A stretch of DNA of 32,751 nt from positions 1-32,751 of the forward strand of contig CAMJPQ010000039.1 of assembly GCA_946407745.1 (NCBI GenBank). The letters are read 5' to 3'. Of the stretch, positions 17,641 through 24,206 are shown piece after piece. Positions within the stretch are counted from its first letter, which is position 1, and every line of letters begins with the position of its first letter. The notes under the pieces were generated by a model that did not search any database, was not told the origin of the DNA, and was given only the letters and a program-made list of their open reading frames with translations. Origin of the DNA: an uncultured Clostridia bacterium. Its GTDB lineage: Bacteria; Bacillota; Clostridia; Christensenellales; Aristaeellaceae. The translations under genes and the position numbers were made by a program.

Positions 17641-18009
17641 CTCCACTGTCGGCGTCTTCTCCTCCGCTGCCTTCGTAGGGAACTCGTCCAGGATCTCCGT
17701 AGTCTGCGTCTGCACAGCCATCAGTGCCAGGGCGATGTCGTGCATCAGGCGATCCACAGGATAGCCGTCCAGCACGTCGTCCGGTGTGAACTGATTGTTG
17801 AACAGGATGCAGAACCAGCGGATCATCTCATCCAGCGCTTCCGGGATCGTCAGCTGCTCCGCGTCCGGCAGAATCTCGCCCTTCGCAGCGGCATTGGCGA
17901 TGGCCACCACGCGGCTGTACATCTTCGCGGCGGGCTCCATTTCCCGGAGCGCCCGGCCGGAGATAAAGTCCACAGAGTATTTCTTTTCACCAAGTGTGCA
18001 GGTAATCAT
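17614..18009 (-). CDS. Tail assembly chaperone (gpG-like)
   Basis: 131 aa, ATG with GGAGG 7 nt upstream, overlapping the previous stop as ATGA. The small, mostly helical protein (SGRALREMEPAAKMYSRV, then TIPEALDEMIRWFCILFNNQ and DDVLDGYPVDRLMHDIAL) matches Bacillota phage chaperones by size, composition and place between the major tail protein and tape measure. A Thr/Glu/Pro-rich tail follows, where the -1 shift into the extension should occur. It prevents premature aggregation of tape measure and tube protein. It is separated from the tape measure by the antisense vapBC cassette. Confidence 0.8.
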   Translation of the reverse strand: MITCTLGEKKYSVDFISGRALREMEPAAKMYSRVVAIANAAAKGEILPDAEQLTIPEALDEMIRWFCILFNNQFTPDDVLDGYPVDRLMHDIALALMAVQTQTTEILDEFPTKAAEEKTPTVEPVTPTAES

Positions 18010-18356
18010 TCAGCGTCCTCCTTCTCGTTCAGTTCAATCCACCGGAGCAGCAGCCGATACAGCTCACCGCTCACCAGGCAGGGATACGGCGCATACTGGT
18101 TCCGCATCTGCCGGAGCAGAAAGGTGATGCAGCCGCGCACCTGGTCATTGCTCAGTTCGCTTGCATCCTTATCTCTGCACTCCTCATAGCAGGCGATATA
18201 ATCGCCTTCATACATGAAATCAGGATCGTCATACGCAGCCTTCCGCCAGGCGCGGAAGCGATCATCATTATCCAGTCCGGGGTGTTTCCCCGTTTCCGGC
18301 AGTCGCAGGCTCAGGAAGATTTCACATTCTCTGGCCTTTGTCATCAAATCGCTCAT
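18006..18356 (-). CDS. DUF6508-like protein, unknown function
   Basis: 116 aa. ATG with AAGGA 7 nt upstream; it overlaps both neighbours by 4 bp (ATGA), so it is translationally coupled to the ADP-ribosyltransferase gene before it and the chaperone after it. The C-terminal half (LSNDQVRGCITFLLRQMRNQ, SGELYRLLLRWIELNE) resembles DUF6508. The first part contains a short CxxF/ECxxC-like pattern (ACYEECRDKD) but no metal site I can defend. It could be an accessory gene of the preceding pair or a tail accessory factor. Family assignment is tentative. Confidence 0.6.
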   Translation of the reverse strand: MSDLMTKARECEIFLSLRLPETGKHPGLDNDDRFRAWRKAAYDDPDFMYEGDYIACYEECRDKDASELSNDQVRGCITFLLRQMRNQYAPYPCLVSGELYRLLLRWIELNEKEDAE

Positions 18357-19027
18357 TTCTTTTTCCTTCCTCTGTCTTTCAGGTGGATCTCATACCGCTG
18401 TCCACCGTAGCGGGAATCCGGCATCTGCACCACCTTATCCACATAAAACTGATGGTAGGACGGCGACAGCACCTCCGCCTCCCGTGCGCCGAACTTTGAT
18501 ATGTGCTGAACACCGGGAGCCGTCTTATTGTCATCCAGAATGAACTTGATGGACGTATCCCCGCGGGACGTCCAGTCCCAGTTGCCGAAGCTGTTAGCGA
18601 CAGATTCTTTACTGGAAAAAGACTGCACAATGCCCGTGCCCTTCCCAGCCTTATCCGTAAACATCTGTACGGTGCCGGGCTTCCACTGATCCAGGAAGAT
18701 CCGCTGCGCGTCGGCGGAGGGCATTGAGATGCCGCGGTAGATCGTACCCGCGTTGTAGTAGGGCATCCGCATCAGCGCCTCCGAGATGATCTCTGTTTCA
18801 TGGGGCAGGTCGCCGGAGGTGAAGGTGTCGTAGTCATCACCATAGAAGCGGATCTGCGCTTCCTGGGCGATCCGCGCCTGCTCCGGCGTGTAGCCGGTAT
18901 CCCTAAGGATCTGCTGGAAGGCTGTCGCGTTGTCCCGCCACGGCGCCAGCTGATCCCGGCCAACTCTAGCAAAGGGCGGCCCGCCTCCTCCGCGTCCGCC
19001 ATGGGACGATGAGCCTCTGGTGCCCAT
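18353..19027 (-). CDS. Predicted ADP-ribosyltransferase (R-S-E class) with Gly/Arg/Ser-rich leader
   Basis: 224 aa from the ATG at 19027, with GAGG 8 nt upstream; starts at 19033 and 19036 are too close to it. The catalytic landmarks of arginine-type ADP-ribosyltransferases appear in order and with normal spacing: Arg98 in TIYRGIS, the STS-like Ser136-Phe-Ser-Ser139 (VQSFSSKESVANSFGN), and Glu183-Ala-Glu185 (GAREAEVLSP). A final YHQFYVDKV strand fits the fold. It should transfer ADP-ribose from NAD+ to a protein, probably Arg given E-x-E. Residues 1-16 (MGTRGSSSHGGRGGGG) form a flexible leader of a type I recall on other Clostridia phage proteins. No signal peptide. The target is unknown. Confidence 0.75.
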   Translation of the reverse strand: MGTRGSSSHGGRGGGGPPFARVGRDQLAPWRDNATAFQQILRDTGYTPEQARIAQEAQIRFYGDDYDTFTSGDLPHETEIISEALMRMPYYNAGTIYRGISMPSADAQRIFLDQWKPGTVQMFTDKAGKGTGIVQSFSSKESVANSFGNWDWTSRGDTSIKFILDDNKTAPGVQHISKFGAREAEVLSPSYHQFYVDKVVQMPDSRYGGQRYEIHLKDRGRKKK

Positions 19028-19032
19028 GGCCA

Positions 19033-19683
19033 TCACCTCGCTTTGTCAGCAAAAGACAGTCCCTTGGTGAAGGTGTGGTAGTAGGCATCATGCTGCTCGA
19101 TGTTCCCCTGGCATTCATCCGGCACATCTCCGAAAAAGATGATCTTTGTGGGCTGCAGACGGGTCAGCATTTCTTTGTATCCGGCCAGGAACATCCGCCT
19201 GGCCTCCGGATTCTTCTGTGTGCCGACAGATGAGATCGCAACGGTGCTCCCTTCCGGCTCTCCGTCAAAGCACCAGGAATAACTATCCTGATCAATCCAA
19301 CCGATGGTCGGCACCACGGTCATTCCCACCCTCTGCCAGTACGCGCCTAGCTGGTGCTTTCGCCAGTGGTTGTAGATCTGGACCGCTTTCGGATAGTCCA
19401 CAAACATGGAAAAGTCCGGCGTCATGACAGCCGGAAACTGGCGAAGAAAAAGGGCATAGCGCGGTGGGTCGTGCCATGCCCTCTGGAAAAGATAATCGTC
19501 GATAAAGAACTGGACGCCATATCGGTCCCGGTGCGTTTCCCTGAGCGCGTGATTGAAGCGCACCCATTCAAGACGTTGATCCAATTGCACCGGCTGGAGG
19601 ACGGGGATGCCGTACTCACCGGCCCGATCGAATGCACCCAGTTCCAGGTTATGCCCGTTTCGCTTCAGGGCTTCCAGCGACAT
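19033..19683 (-). CDS. DUF4417 family protein
   Basis: 216 aa, ATG with a full AAGGAGGTGA Shine-Dalgarno 9 nt upstream. The core (VQFFIDDYLFQRAWHDPPRY, MTPDFSMFVDYPKAVQIYNH, LGAYWQRVGMTVVPTIGW, GSTVAISSVGTQKN) is a clear DUF4417 signature. The family is found in phages and mobile elements of Bacillota and its biochemical role is not known to me. Its stop overlaps the start region of the ADP-ribosyltransferase gene, so the two are translated together. A partner, immunity or delivery role for that enzyme is possible but only inferred. Confidence 0.8.
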   Translation of the reverse strand: MSLEALKRNGHNLELGAFDRAGEYGIPVLQPVQLDQRLEWVRFNHALRETHRDRYGVQFFIDDYLFQRAWHDPPRYALFLRQFPAVMTPDFSMFVDYPKAVQIYNHWRKHQLGAYWQRVGMTVVPTIGWIDQDSYSWCFDGEPEGSTVAISSVGTQKNPEARRMFLAGYKEMLTRLQPTKIIFFGDVPDECQGNIEQHDAYYHTFTKGLSFADKAR

Positions 19684-19697
19684 CTCCCGTCACCTCC

Positions 19698-20315
19698 TTA
19701 CGGCGCGGTTGTGATCACCGGCTCATAGACAGCAGTCAGGAAAGTCGCTGCCTTTTCCGCAGTAAAGCCGCCTTCGCCCTCATCCGCTACTGCCTGATAG
19801 CGCCCGTCGTGGGTGCGCTTGATGGCGGTGAACTCGACTTCGGGGGTCTGGCGGTTGATGGTGTTGCCTTCCTTGGTGGCGAAGTTCTCAGTCAGGGGCT
19901 TGGCGCGGACCTTGTACAGCCAGACATAACGGTACTTGCCGTTGCTCTTTTCGCTCTTGAAGCCGACGGCGAAATAGGGCGGCTTATCCTGAGCTGCGCG
20001 GATCAGGACACCGTTGTCATCGATCACATTGGCAAAGAGCATCTCCTGGATGGTCAGCGGAATGTCCGCCATCTTCAGCTTGAAGCTCACCTGCGGATCG
20101 GCATACAGGGTATCGAACTCGATGTCATCCGCATAGAGGATATCGGGATCCGCATTGTCCGGCGTGACGCTGGCCTCGATTGCGCCAGCCACCAGCTGCA
20201 GATCGCCATAGGTGTGTTCAGTTTCCGTATCGACCGTCAGCGGCGCAATCACCACATTTTTCAGGCCGATGGTCGAGGAAACCGTGGGAGAAGCCGCGGG
20301 AGTATTGGTAGGCAT
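19698..20315 (-). CDS. Major tail protein (phi13 family)
   Basis: 205 aa, ATG with GGAGG 9 nt upstream. GLKNVVIAPLTVDTETEHTYG at the start, the DADDIEFDTL-type segment near residue 65, ADIPLTIQEMLF and the stretch SNGKYRYVWLYKVRAKPLTE are typical of the phi13-type tail tube protein. It polymerises as hexameric rings to form the tail tube. It is followed by accessory genes rather than directly by the chaperone. Confidence 0.9.
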   Translation of the reverse strand: MPTNTPAASPTVSSTIGLKNVVIAPLTVDTETEHTYGDLQLVAGAIEASVTPDNADPDILYADDIEFDTLYADPQVSFKLKMADIPLTIQEMLFANVIDDNGVLIRAAQDKPPYFAVGFKSEKSNGKYRYVWLYKVRAKPLTENFATKEGNTINRQTPEVEFTAIKRTHDGRYQAVADEGEGGFTAEKAATFLTAVYEPVITTAP

Positions 20316-20332
20316 GATGGTTTACCTCCTGG

Positions 20333-20761
20333 TTATTTTGATTTCAGTTCGTTGAGCAGTCCGTCCCGGATAATGCCGAAAGCCTCATCCTGACGGGTGT
20401 CGAAGGCTGGACGCACATAGGGGTGCGCCGGAGCGGGGCCGGGACCGCCGTGTCCATACTCCACATAAGCGGGGTAATAGTCCTCGTCGTCCCAATCCTT
20501 CCGGTGCACCCCAATGGTGATGTGCAGCCCTGTTCGTTTGTGTTTTTTCACGTTGCCGGTGGAAATCGCGCCGTGAAGCTTGCCTGATATGATCTTCGGG
20601 TCCCTGCTGGCGTTGGCCTTCATCTGGTCTTCGACGGGCACCGCCGCAGCTTTCAGAATTCTCCTGGCCGCAGGCGCGCCTTCGTCGGTTGTGTTCAGCC
20701 GGTCCGCCATCTTATTGATATCTCCGATGAGATCGTCAAAGCCCTTGGTATCGATGGGCAT
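20333..20761 (-). CDS. HK97 gp10-like tail component
   Basis: 142 aa, ATG preceded by GGGGGTG. DDLIGDINKMADRL at the N-terminus, a HITIGVHRKDWDDEDYYPAY core, then VEYGHGGPGPAPAHPYVRPA and a helical end match the HK97-gp10 family. These small proteins act at head-tail joining or tail completion. Length and position (between terminator-like protein and major tail protein) are as expected. Confidence 0.85.
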   Translation of the reverse strand: MPIDTKGFDDLIGDINKMADRLNTTDEGAPAARRILKAAAVPVEDQMKANASRDPKIISGKLHGAISTGNVKKHKRTGLHITIGVHRKDWDDEDYYPAYVEYGHGGPGPAPAHPYVRPAFDTRQDEAFGIIRDGLLNELKSK

Positions 20762-20773
20762 TCAGGCCACCCC

Positions 20774-21127
20774 CTATACCGGCTCAGCCAGCAGCCATGT
20801 CCACTGCACGGTGTACTGACGGGTGGCGGTGTCATACGCGGGCTGATTGTATCCTTTGTCCGATTCCTCCACCATGCCAAAGCCTGCAGCGTACATCGCT
20901 TCCCGGATGCGGTATCGCATTTCCGTGGGATCCACGTCCGACCAGAGGTTCAGATACACATAAGTGCGGTACCGGGAAGGATGGTCGTCCTCGTGCTCGG
21001 CCTCCACGGTGGTCGTGGAATAAACGCAGTACTGCAACGGCGCGTTCTGGTCTTTGGATGCCGAGCGCCACACGCCCGCATAGACTGGAATGCCAATACC
21101 CGCAAGCGCGTCCTGTACCTGTTTCAT
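20774..21127 (-). CDS. Tail terminator-like protein
   Basis: 117 aa, ATG with AAGGA 8 nt upstream, overlapping the preceding stop as ATGA. It has the alpha-beta layout of siphovirus tail terminators: helix VQDALAGIGIPVYAGVWR, strands PLQYCVYSTTTVEAE and YRTYVYLNLWSDVDP, a helix, and a closing TRQYTVQWTWLLAE strand. Position between adaptor and gp10-like gene agrees. The name rests mainly on fold pattern and gene order. Confidence 0.7.
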   Translation of the reverse strand: MKQVQDALAGIGIPVYAGVWRSASKDQNAPLQYCVYSTTTVEAEHEDDHPSRYRTYVYLNLWSDVDPTEMRYRIREAMYAAGFGMVEESDKGYNQPAYDTATRQYTVQWTWLLAEPV

Positions 21128-21483
21128 CCGCTGATTCCTTTCTGCATGGAAGCCTTCAGGCCCAAATAGGTGCGTTGGAACGAATACTCACCCAGGGTGG
21201 AGATGATCCACTTCTCACCCCGAAACCGCACCCACATGCCGGGCTTGATATCGTCCCGGTAGCGGATGGTGAAGTTGACCACGGCCTCGGTGTTCATGAC
21301 GTCCGCGCTGCGGTAGTGCTGGTTTCCCGCGTCCGTGGCGGACGCCCACACGGTGCAAACCACGACGTCCTTCTCATCCGGATAGCCGTTCTCGTTTACC
21401 GTATTCACGGTGTACCCGATCTCCACCCGATGCTTCAGGTCGCCTGGGTGCGGTGTGCCGTCAAAGTTTTTATAACCACGCAA
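21124..21483 (-). CDS. Head-tail adaptor / stopper (SPP1 gp16-like)
   Basis: 119 aa starting at TTG 21483, with GGAGG 9 nt upstream. The pattern P-H-P-G-D-L-K-H-R-V-E-I, then VWASATDAGNQHYRSADVMN and FRGEKWIISTLGEYSFQRTY is the common phage head-tail joining family. It closes the connector under the portal and forms the tail interface. Rare TTG start; otherwise typical length and place. Confidence 0.85.
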   Translation of the reverse strand: MRGYKNFDGTPHPGDLKHRVEIGYTVNTVNENGYPDEKDVVVCTVWASATDAGNQHYRSADVMNTEAVVNFTIRYRDDIKPGMWVRFRGEKWIISTLGEYSFQRTYLGLKASMQKGISG

Positions 21484-21501
21484 ACAGCCTCACCTCCGGT
21501 G

Positions 21502-21789
21502 TCAGAACATCTTGTCGGGATCGCGATAGGGATACAGCAGATTTTCAAAGGCGATGCGCATGGTGCCGTAGACGGCCCGATCCGGATTATCCCGGTTTTC
21601 GTAGTAGTGGGACACCATAAGCATCACCGCCAGGCGAACAGGCTCCGGCGCGGTATCGTCCTCAAAGGATACCCGGCAAAAGTCCTCCGCCGCGGCCTGC
21701 GCCTGCTTGATCAGGGTCTCGATATAATCGTCTTCCTCATCGTCCTCGATGCGCAGGTGGGTTTTGACTTCATCCACTTCCAGAATCAT
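21502..21789 (-). CDS. Head-tail connector (HK97 gp6-like)
   Basis: 95 aa, ATG overlapping the head fiber stop (ATGA) with little Shine-Dalgarno of its own, so translational coupling is likely. The opening LEVDEVKTHLRIEDDEEDDY, followed by IETLIKQAQAAAEDFC and a helical C-terminus with SHYYENRDN, is diagnostic for the gp6-like connector family that forms a ring below the portal. Confidence 0.88.
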   Translation of the reverse strand: MILEVDEVKTHLRIEDDEEDDYIETLIKQAQAAAEDFCRVSFEDDTAPEPVRLAVMLMVSHYYENRDNPDRAVYGTMRIAFENLLYPYRDPDKMF

Positions 21790-22091
21790 TCGGCATCACC
21801 GGATTCAGGCTCGATCACGGGGGTAGTCGTTTCCTCTGCAGCGGGCGCGGCAGCCATCAGGCCAGCCGTGCGCAGCACTGCCAGCAGTTTGTTGTAGTCC
21901 TCTCGCAGGGACGCGGCGCTGGTGGCTTTGCTGTCCTCCAGGTAGGGGAGCTGCGCAGCTCCCGCGCCGGAGGGAACATCGAAAAGGCCCTCGGCACTCT
22001 CCACCGTCGCGCCGGGCAGGAAGGTGAGCTTTCCGCCCACCACCCATTCCGCGCCGCCGTGGGCGTGATAGTTTCTCGCCATATTGCTCAT
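21786..22091 (-). CDS. Head fiber protein
   Basis: 101 aa from the ATG at 22091, with GGAGG 8 nt upstream; an upstream TTG at 22106 lies inside the ribosome site. NYHAHGGAEWVVGGKLTFLP followed by GATVESAEGLFD is the hallmark of the head fiber family (phi29 gp8.5-like) that decorates capsids. The C-terminal third is Ala/Glu/Pro-rich and probably flexible. It follows the major capsid gene, as usual. Confidence 0.83.
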   Translation of the reverse strand: MSNMARNYHAHGGAEWVVGGKLTFLPGATVESAEGLFDVPSGAGAAQLPYLEDSKATSAASLREDYNKLLAVLRTAGLMAAAPAAEETTTPVIEPESGDAE

Positions 22092-22113
22092 AGGTATTAC
22101 CTCCAAAAGTTAT

Positions 22114-22141
22114 GGGGCTGACCGATCGCTCAGTCAGCCCC
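22114..22141 (-). terminator. Hairpin after the major capsid gene
   Basis: GGGGCTGAC and GTCAGCCCC form a perfect 9-bp stem with a 10-nt loop, followed on the minus strand by ATAACTTTT. It lies between the capsid stop and the head fiber ribosome site. Partial terminators here are common in phages and let capsid mRNA exceed that of downstream genes. The T tract is short. Confidence 0.55.
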
Positions 22142-22147
22142 GAAGGA

Positions 22148-23341
22148 TCACTTCATCTGCAGGCACTTCACGGCTTCGGGGAGAATCAGGCGGCCATCCA
22201 GGCGCTCCGTCATCTTGAAACCAACCTGATCCGTGACAGCGTACAGCTCGTTCAGGCGCTCCAGCGTCCGGCCTTCGCGCTCCGCCAGCCAGTAATAGCT
22301 GTAATCGCCGTACAGGATGACCTTGTTGCCGGTACCGATCAAGGGCATGTAGTTGGACATGAGCACCTTCTGGTTAAACAGCATGTCCGGCGCGCCTTCC
22401 TTGATGCCGGGCTGCCAGATGTACTGGGAATTGCCATCCTTGAGCTTGCGGATCGCGGAGATGGTGGCGTCGTTCATGATCCAGCAGGCCTTCCTGCGGT
22501 AGCCGGACTTGAGGGAATGCTGCATGTCGATCAGCTCATCCGCAGTGATCGCGGTGGAACTGGCCGTGGTGACACCCACCTGAGCGCCCAGAGTGTCGTG
22601 CAGCAGGCCGATGGGCTTATGGCTGCCGTCACCGGTCAACATGGCCTGCTCCTCTGCGGCACCGGCGCGGCGCACGAACTCATGCGCAATGTAGGCGGCC
22701 AGGTCGAAGGCGGAGTCATTCAGCAGTTCACGGCTGATGCGGATCATAGTGGCGAACTTGTGCGCCGTCAGGGTCACCTGGCTGAAAGCATCGTCGCTCT
22801 CGGGGATCTGCTGCTCTTCCTCCACCCAGGAGCCGGTGCCGTGAGAGGCCACGATGGGAATCTTGTGCTCGCCGGAACCGGTGCGGATGATGTGCACCAG
22901 GCCGCGCATGATATTTTCATCCTGAAGGCCGTCAATCAGCTGACGGTCGAATTCGTCCGGGACGGTATAGCCGCCTTCGGACAGTTCACCGACCTGCAGG
23001 GCGTTGTATACCTCAGGGGTCACACGGCCCCGCATCTGATTCCAGAAGGCCTTCTTATACTCGTCCGAGGCACGGCCTTCCTTCCGGTCCACCTTGGGAG
23101 ACGTGGGCTTGCTGACCAGCATGGAAGCGGTGGGCTGATCCAGCTCGCGGTCAATGGCCTTCTGGCGCTCCAGGCGCTCGATCTCCTTGCCGAGGGCGAC
23201 CACGTCCGCTTCCATCTTCTCATAGGTCGCATTGTCCTCGGCGGATACCATGCCATCCTCACCGCGATGGGTGTCCAGGAAGGCCTTGGTGTCGTTCCAC
23301 AGCTTGGCGCGCTTTTCGCGCAGAGCAAGAATCTGATTCAT
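22148..23341 (-). CDS. Major capsid protein (HK97 family)
   Basis: 397 aa. An N-terminal helical delta/scaffold segment of ~105 residues (LALREKRAKLWNDTKAFLDT, EADVVALGKEIERLERQ) is followed by the HK97-fold body: LQVGELSEGGYTVPDEFDRQ, LTAHKFATMIRISRELLNDS, the tip segment around 230-300 and the C-terminal GDYSYYWLAEREGRTLERL. The prohead protease encoded just upstream should remove the N-terminal segment, probably near residue 105-120. Length and order are typical. Confidence 0.95.
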   Translation of the reverse strand: MNQILALREKRAKLWNDTKAFLDTHRGEDGMVSAEDNATYEKMEADVVALGKEIERLERQKAIDRELDQPTASMLVSKPTSPKVDRKEGRASDEYKKAFWNQMRGRVTPEVYNALQVGELSEGGYTVPDEFDRQLIDGLQDENIMRGLVHIIRTGSGEHKIPIVASHGTGSWVEEEQQIPESDDAFSQVTLTAHKFATMIRISRELLNDSAFDLAAYIAHEFVRRAGAAEEQAMLTGDGSHKPIGLLHDTLGAQVGVTTASSTAITADELIDMQHSLKSGYRRKACWIMNDATISAIRKLKDGNSQYIWQPGIKEGAPDMLFNQKVLMSNYMPLIGTGNKVILYGDYSYYWLAEREGRTLERLNELYAVTDQVGFKMTERLDGRLILPEAVKCLQMK

Positions 23342-23363
23342 GATGTTTTCCTCCTATTTTTGG

Positions 23364-24206
23364 TCATTTCAAAAGCGACAGCCTTTTCTCAAGGTCTGCC
23401 GCTCGTACACGATTGTCGGTGACAGGGGTAACAGGTTCTTTGGGTTCCTCCGGCGCAGTAGTCTTTCCATTGGAAGGCTGGATGCCCGAAACAGGGGCAG
23501 GTTCAGGTTCCGGTCCCTGCACCGGCGTCGAATCAGGCGGATGCTCCGGTTCTGCCGGAGGCTTCGGGATGCTGCCCAGCACCTTGTTCATCAGGGTCAT
23601 GGCAGCGGTTTTCGCGGAGAAAATAAAATCGGGCTTTCCGCCCGTCTGCTCCGCCGCGTCGTCCTCCTCATACAGCACTTCATCGCAGAAGCCCAGTTCC
23701 TTTGCCTTATGGGCATTGAGCCACGTTTCGGCATCCATGATGTGGGAGATCTTCGCCCGGCTCATGCCGCTTTTGATCTGATAGGCATTGATGATGCTTT
23801 CCTTCACCTCATCCAGCAGGTCAATGGCCTTCTGCATTTCAGCGGCATCCCCCATGGCGGTGGTCCAGGGATTATGCAGCATCATTAATGCCGTCGGGCT
23901 CATGCGGACCGTGGTCCCCGCCATGGCGATCACCGAGGCGGCGCTGGCAGCAACCCCGTCGATCTGCACGATCACGTCTTGGGGGTAATCCATGAGCATG
24001 GTGTAGATCTGGCTGGCCGCGATGCAGTCGCCGCCCGGTGAGGAGATATGCAGCAGGATCGGGCCTCCGCCTGCGTGCAGCTCCTCCTTGAAGATCGCCG
24101 GAGTGACCTCATCGCCCCACCAGCTCTCCTCCGCGATGACGCCCTCCAGCCAGAGTTCCCGCTGGCCGGTGTCTTCATTCTTTGTCCAATTCCAGAAGCG
24201 CTTCAC
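23364..24206 (-). CDS. ClpP-like prohead protease
   Basis: 280 aa from the GTG at 24206, with AAGGAG 7 nt upstream. Reading further to 24437 only repeats methyltransferase coding sequence in another frame. The ClpP/crotonase fold is clear: ISSPGGD (oxyanion loop, ~54-60), GVAASAASVIAMAG with nucleophile Ser88, MLHNPW with His111, and an Asp in the MDAETWLNAHKAKELGF segment. It matures capsid and scaffold. The last ~60 residues are Pro/Glu-rich (PKPPAEPEHPPDSTPVQGPE) and may be a linker or scaffolding tail. It overlaps the methyltransferase gene by 32 bp. Confidence 0.92.
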   Translation of the reverse strand: MKRFWNWTKNEDTGQRELWLEGVIAEESWWGDEVTPAIFKEELHAGGGPILLHISSPGGDCIAASQIYTMLMDYPQDVIVQIDGVAASAASVIAMAGTTVRMSPTALMMLHNPWTTAMGDAAEMQKAIDLLDEVKESIINAYQIKSGMSRAKISHIMDAETWLNAHKAKELGFCDEVLYEEDDAAEQTGGKPDFIFSAKTAAMTLMNKVLGSIPKPPAEPEHPPDSTPVQGPEPEPAPVSGIQPSNGKTTAPEEPKEPVTPVTDNRVRAADLEKRLSLLK

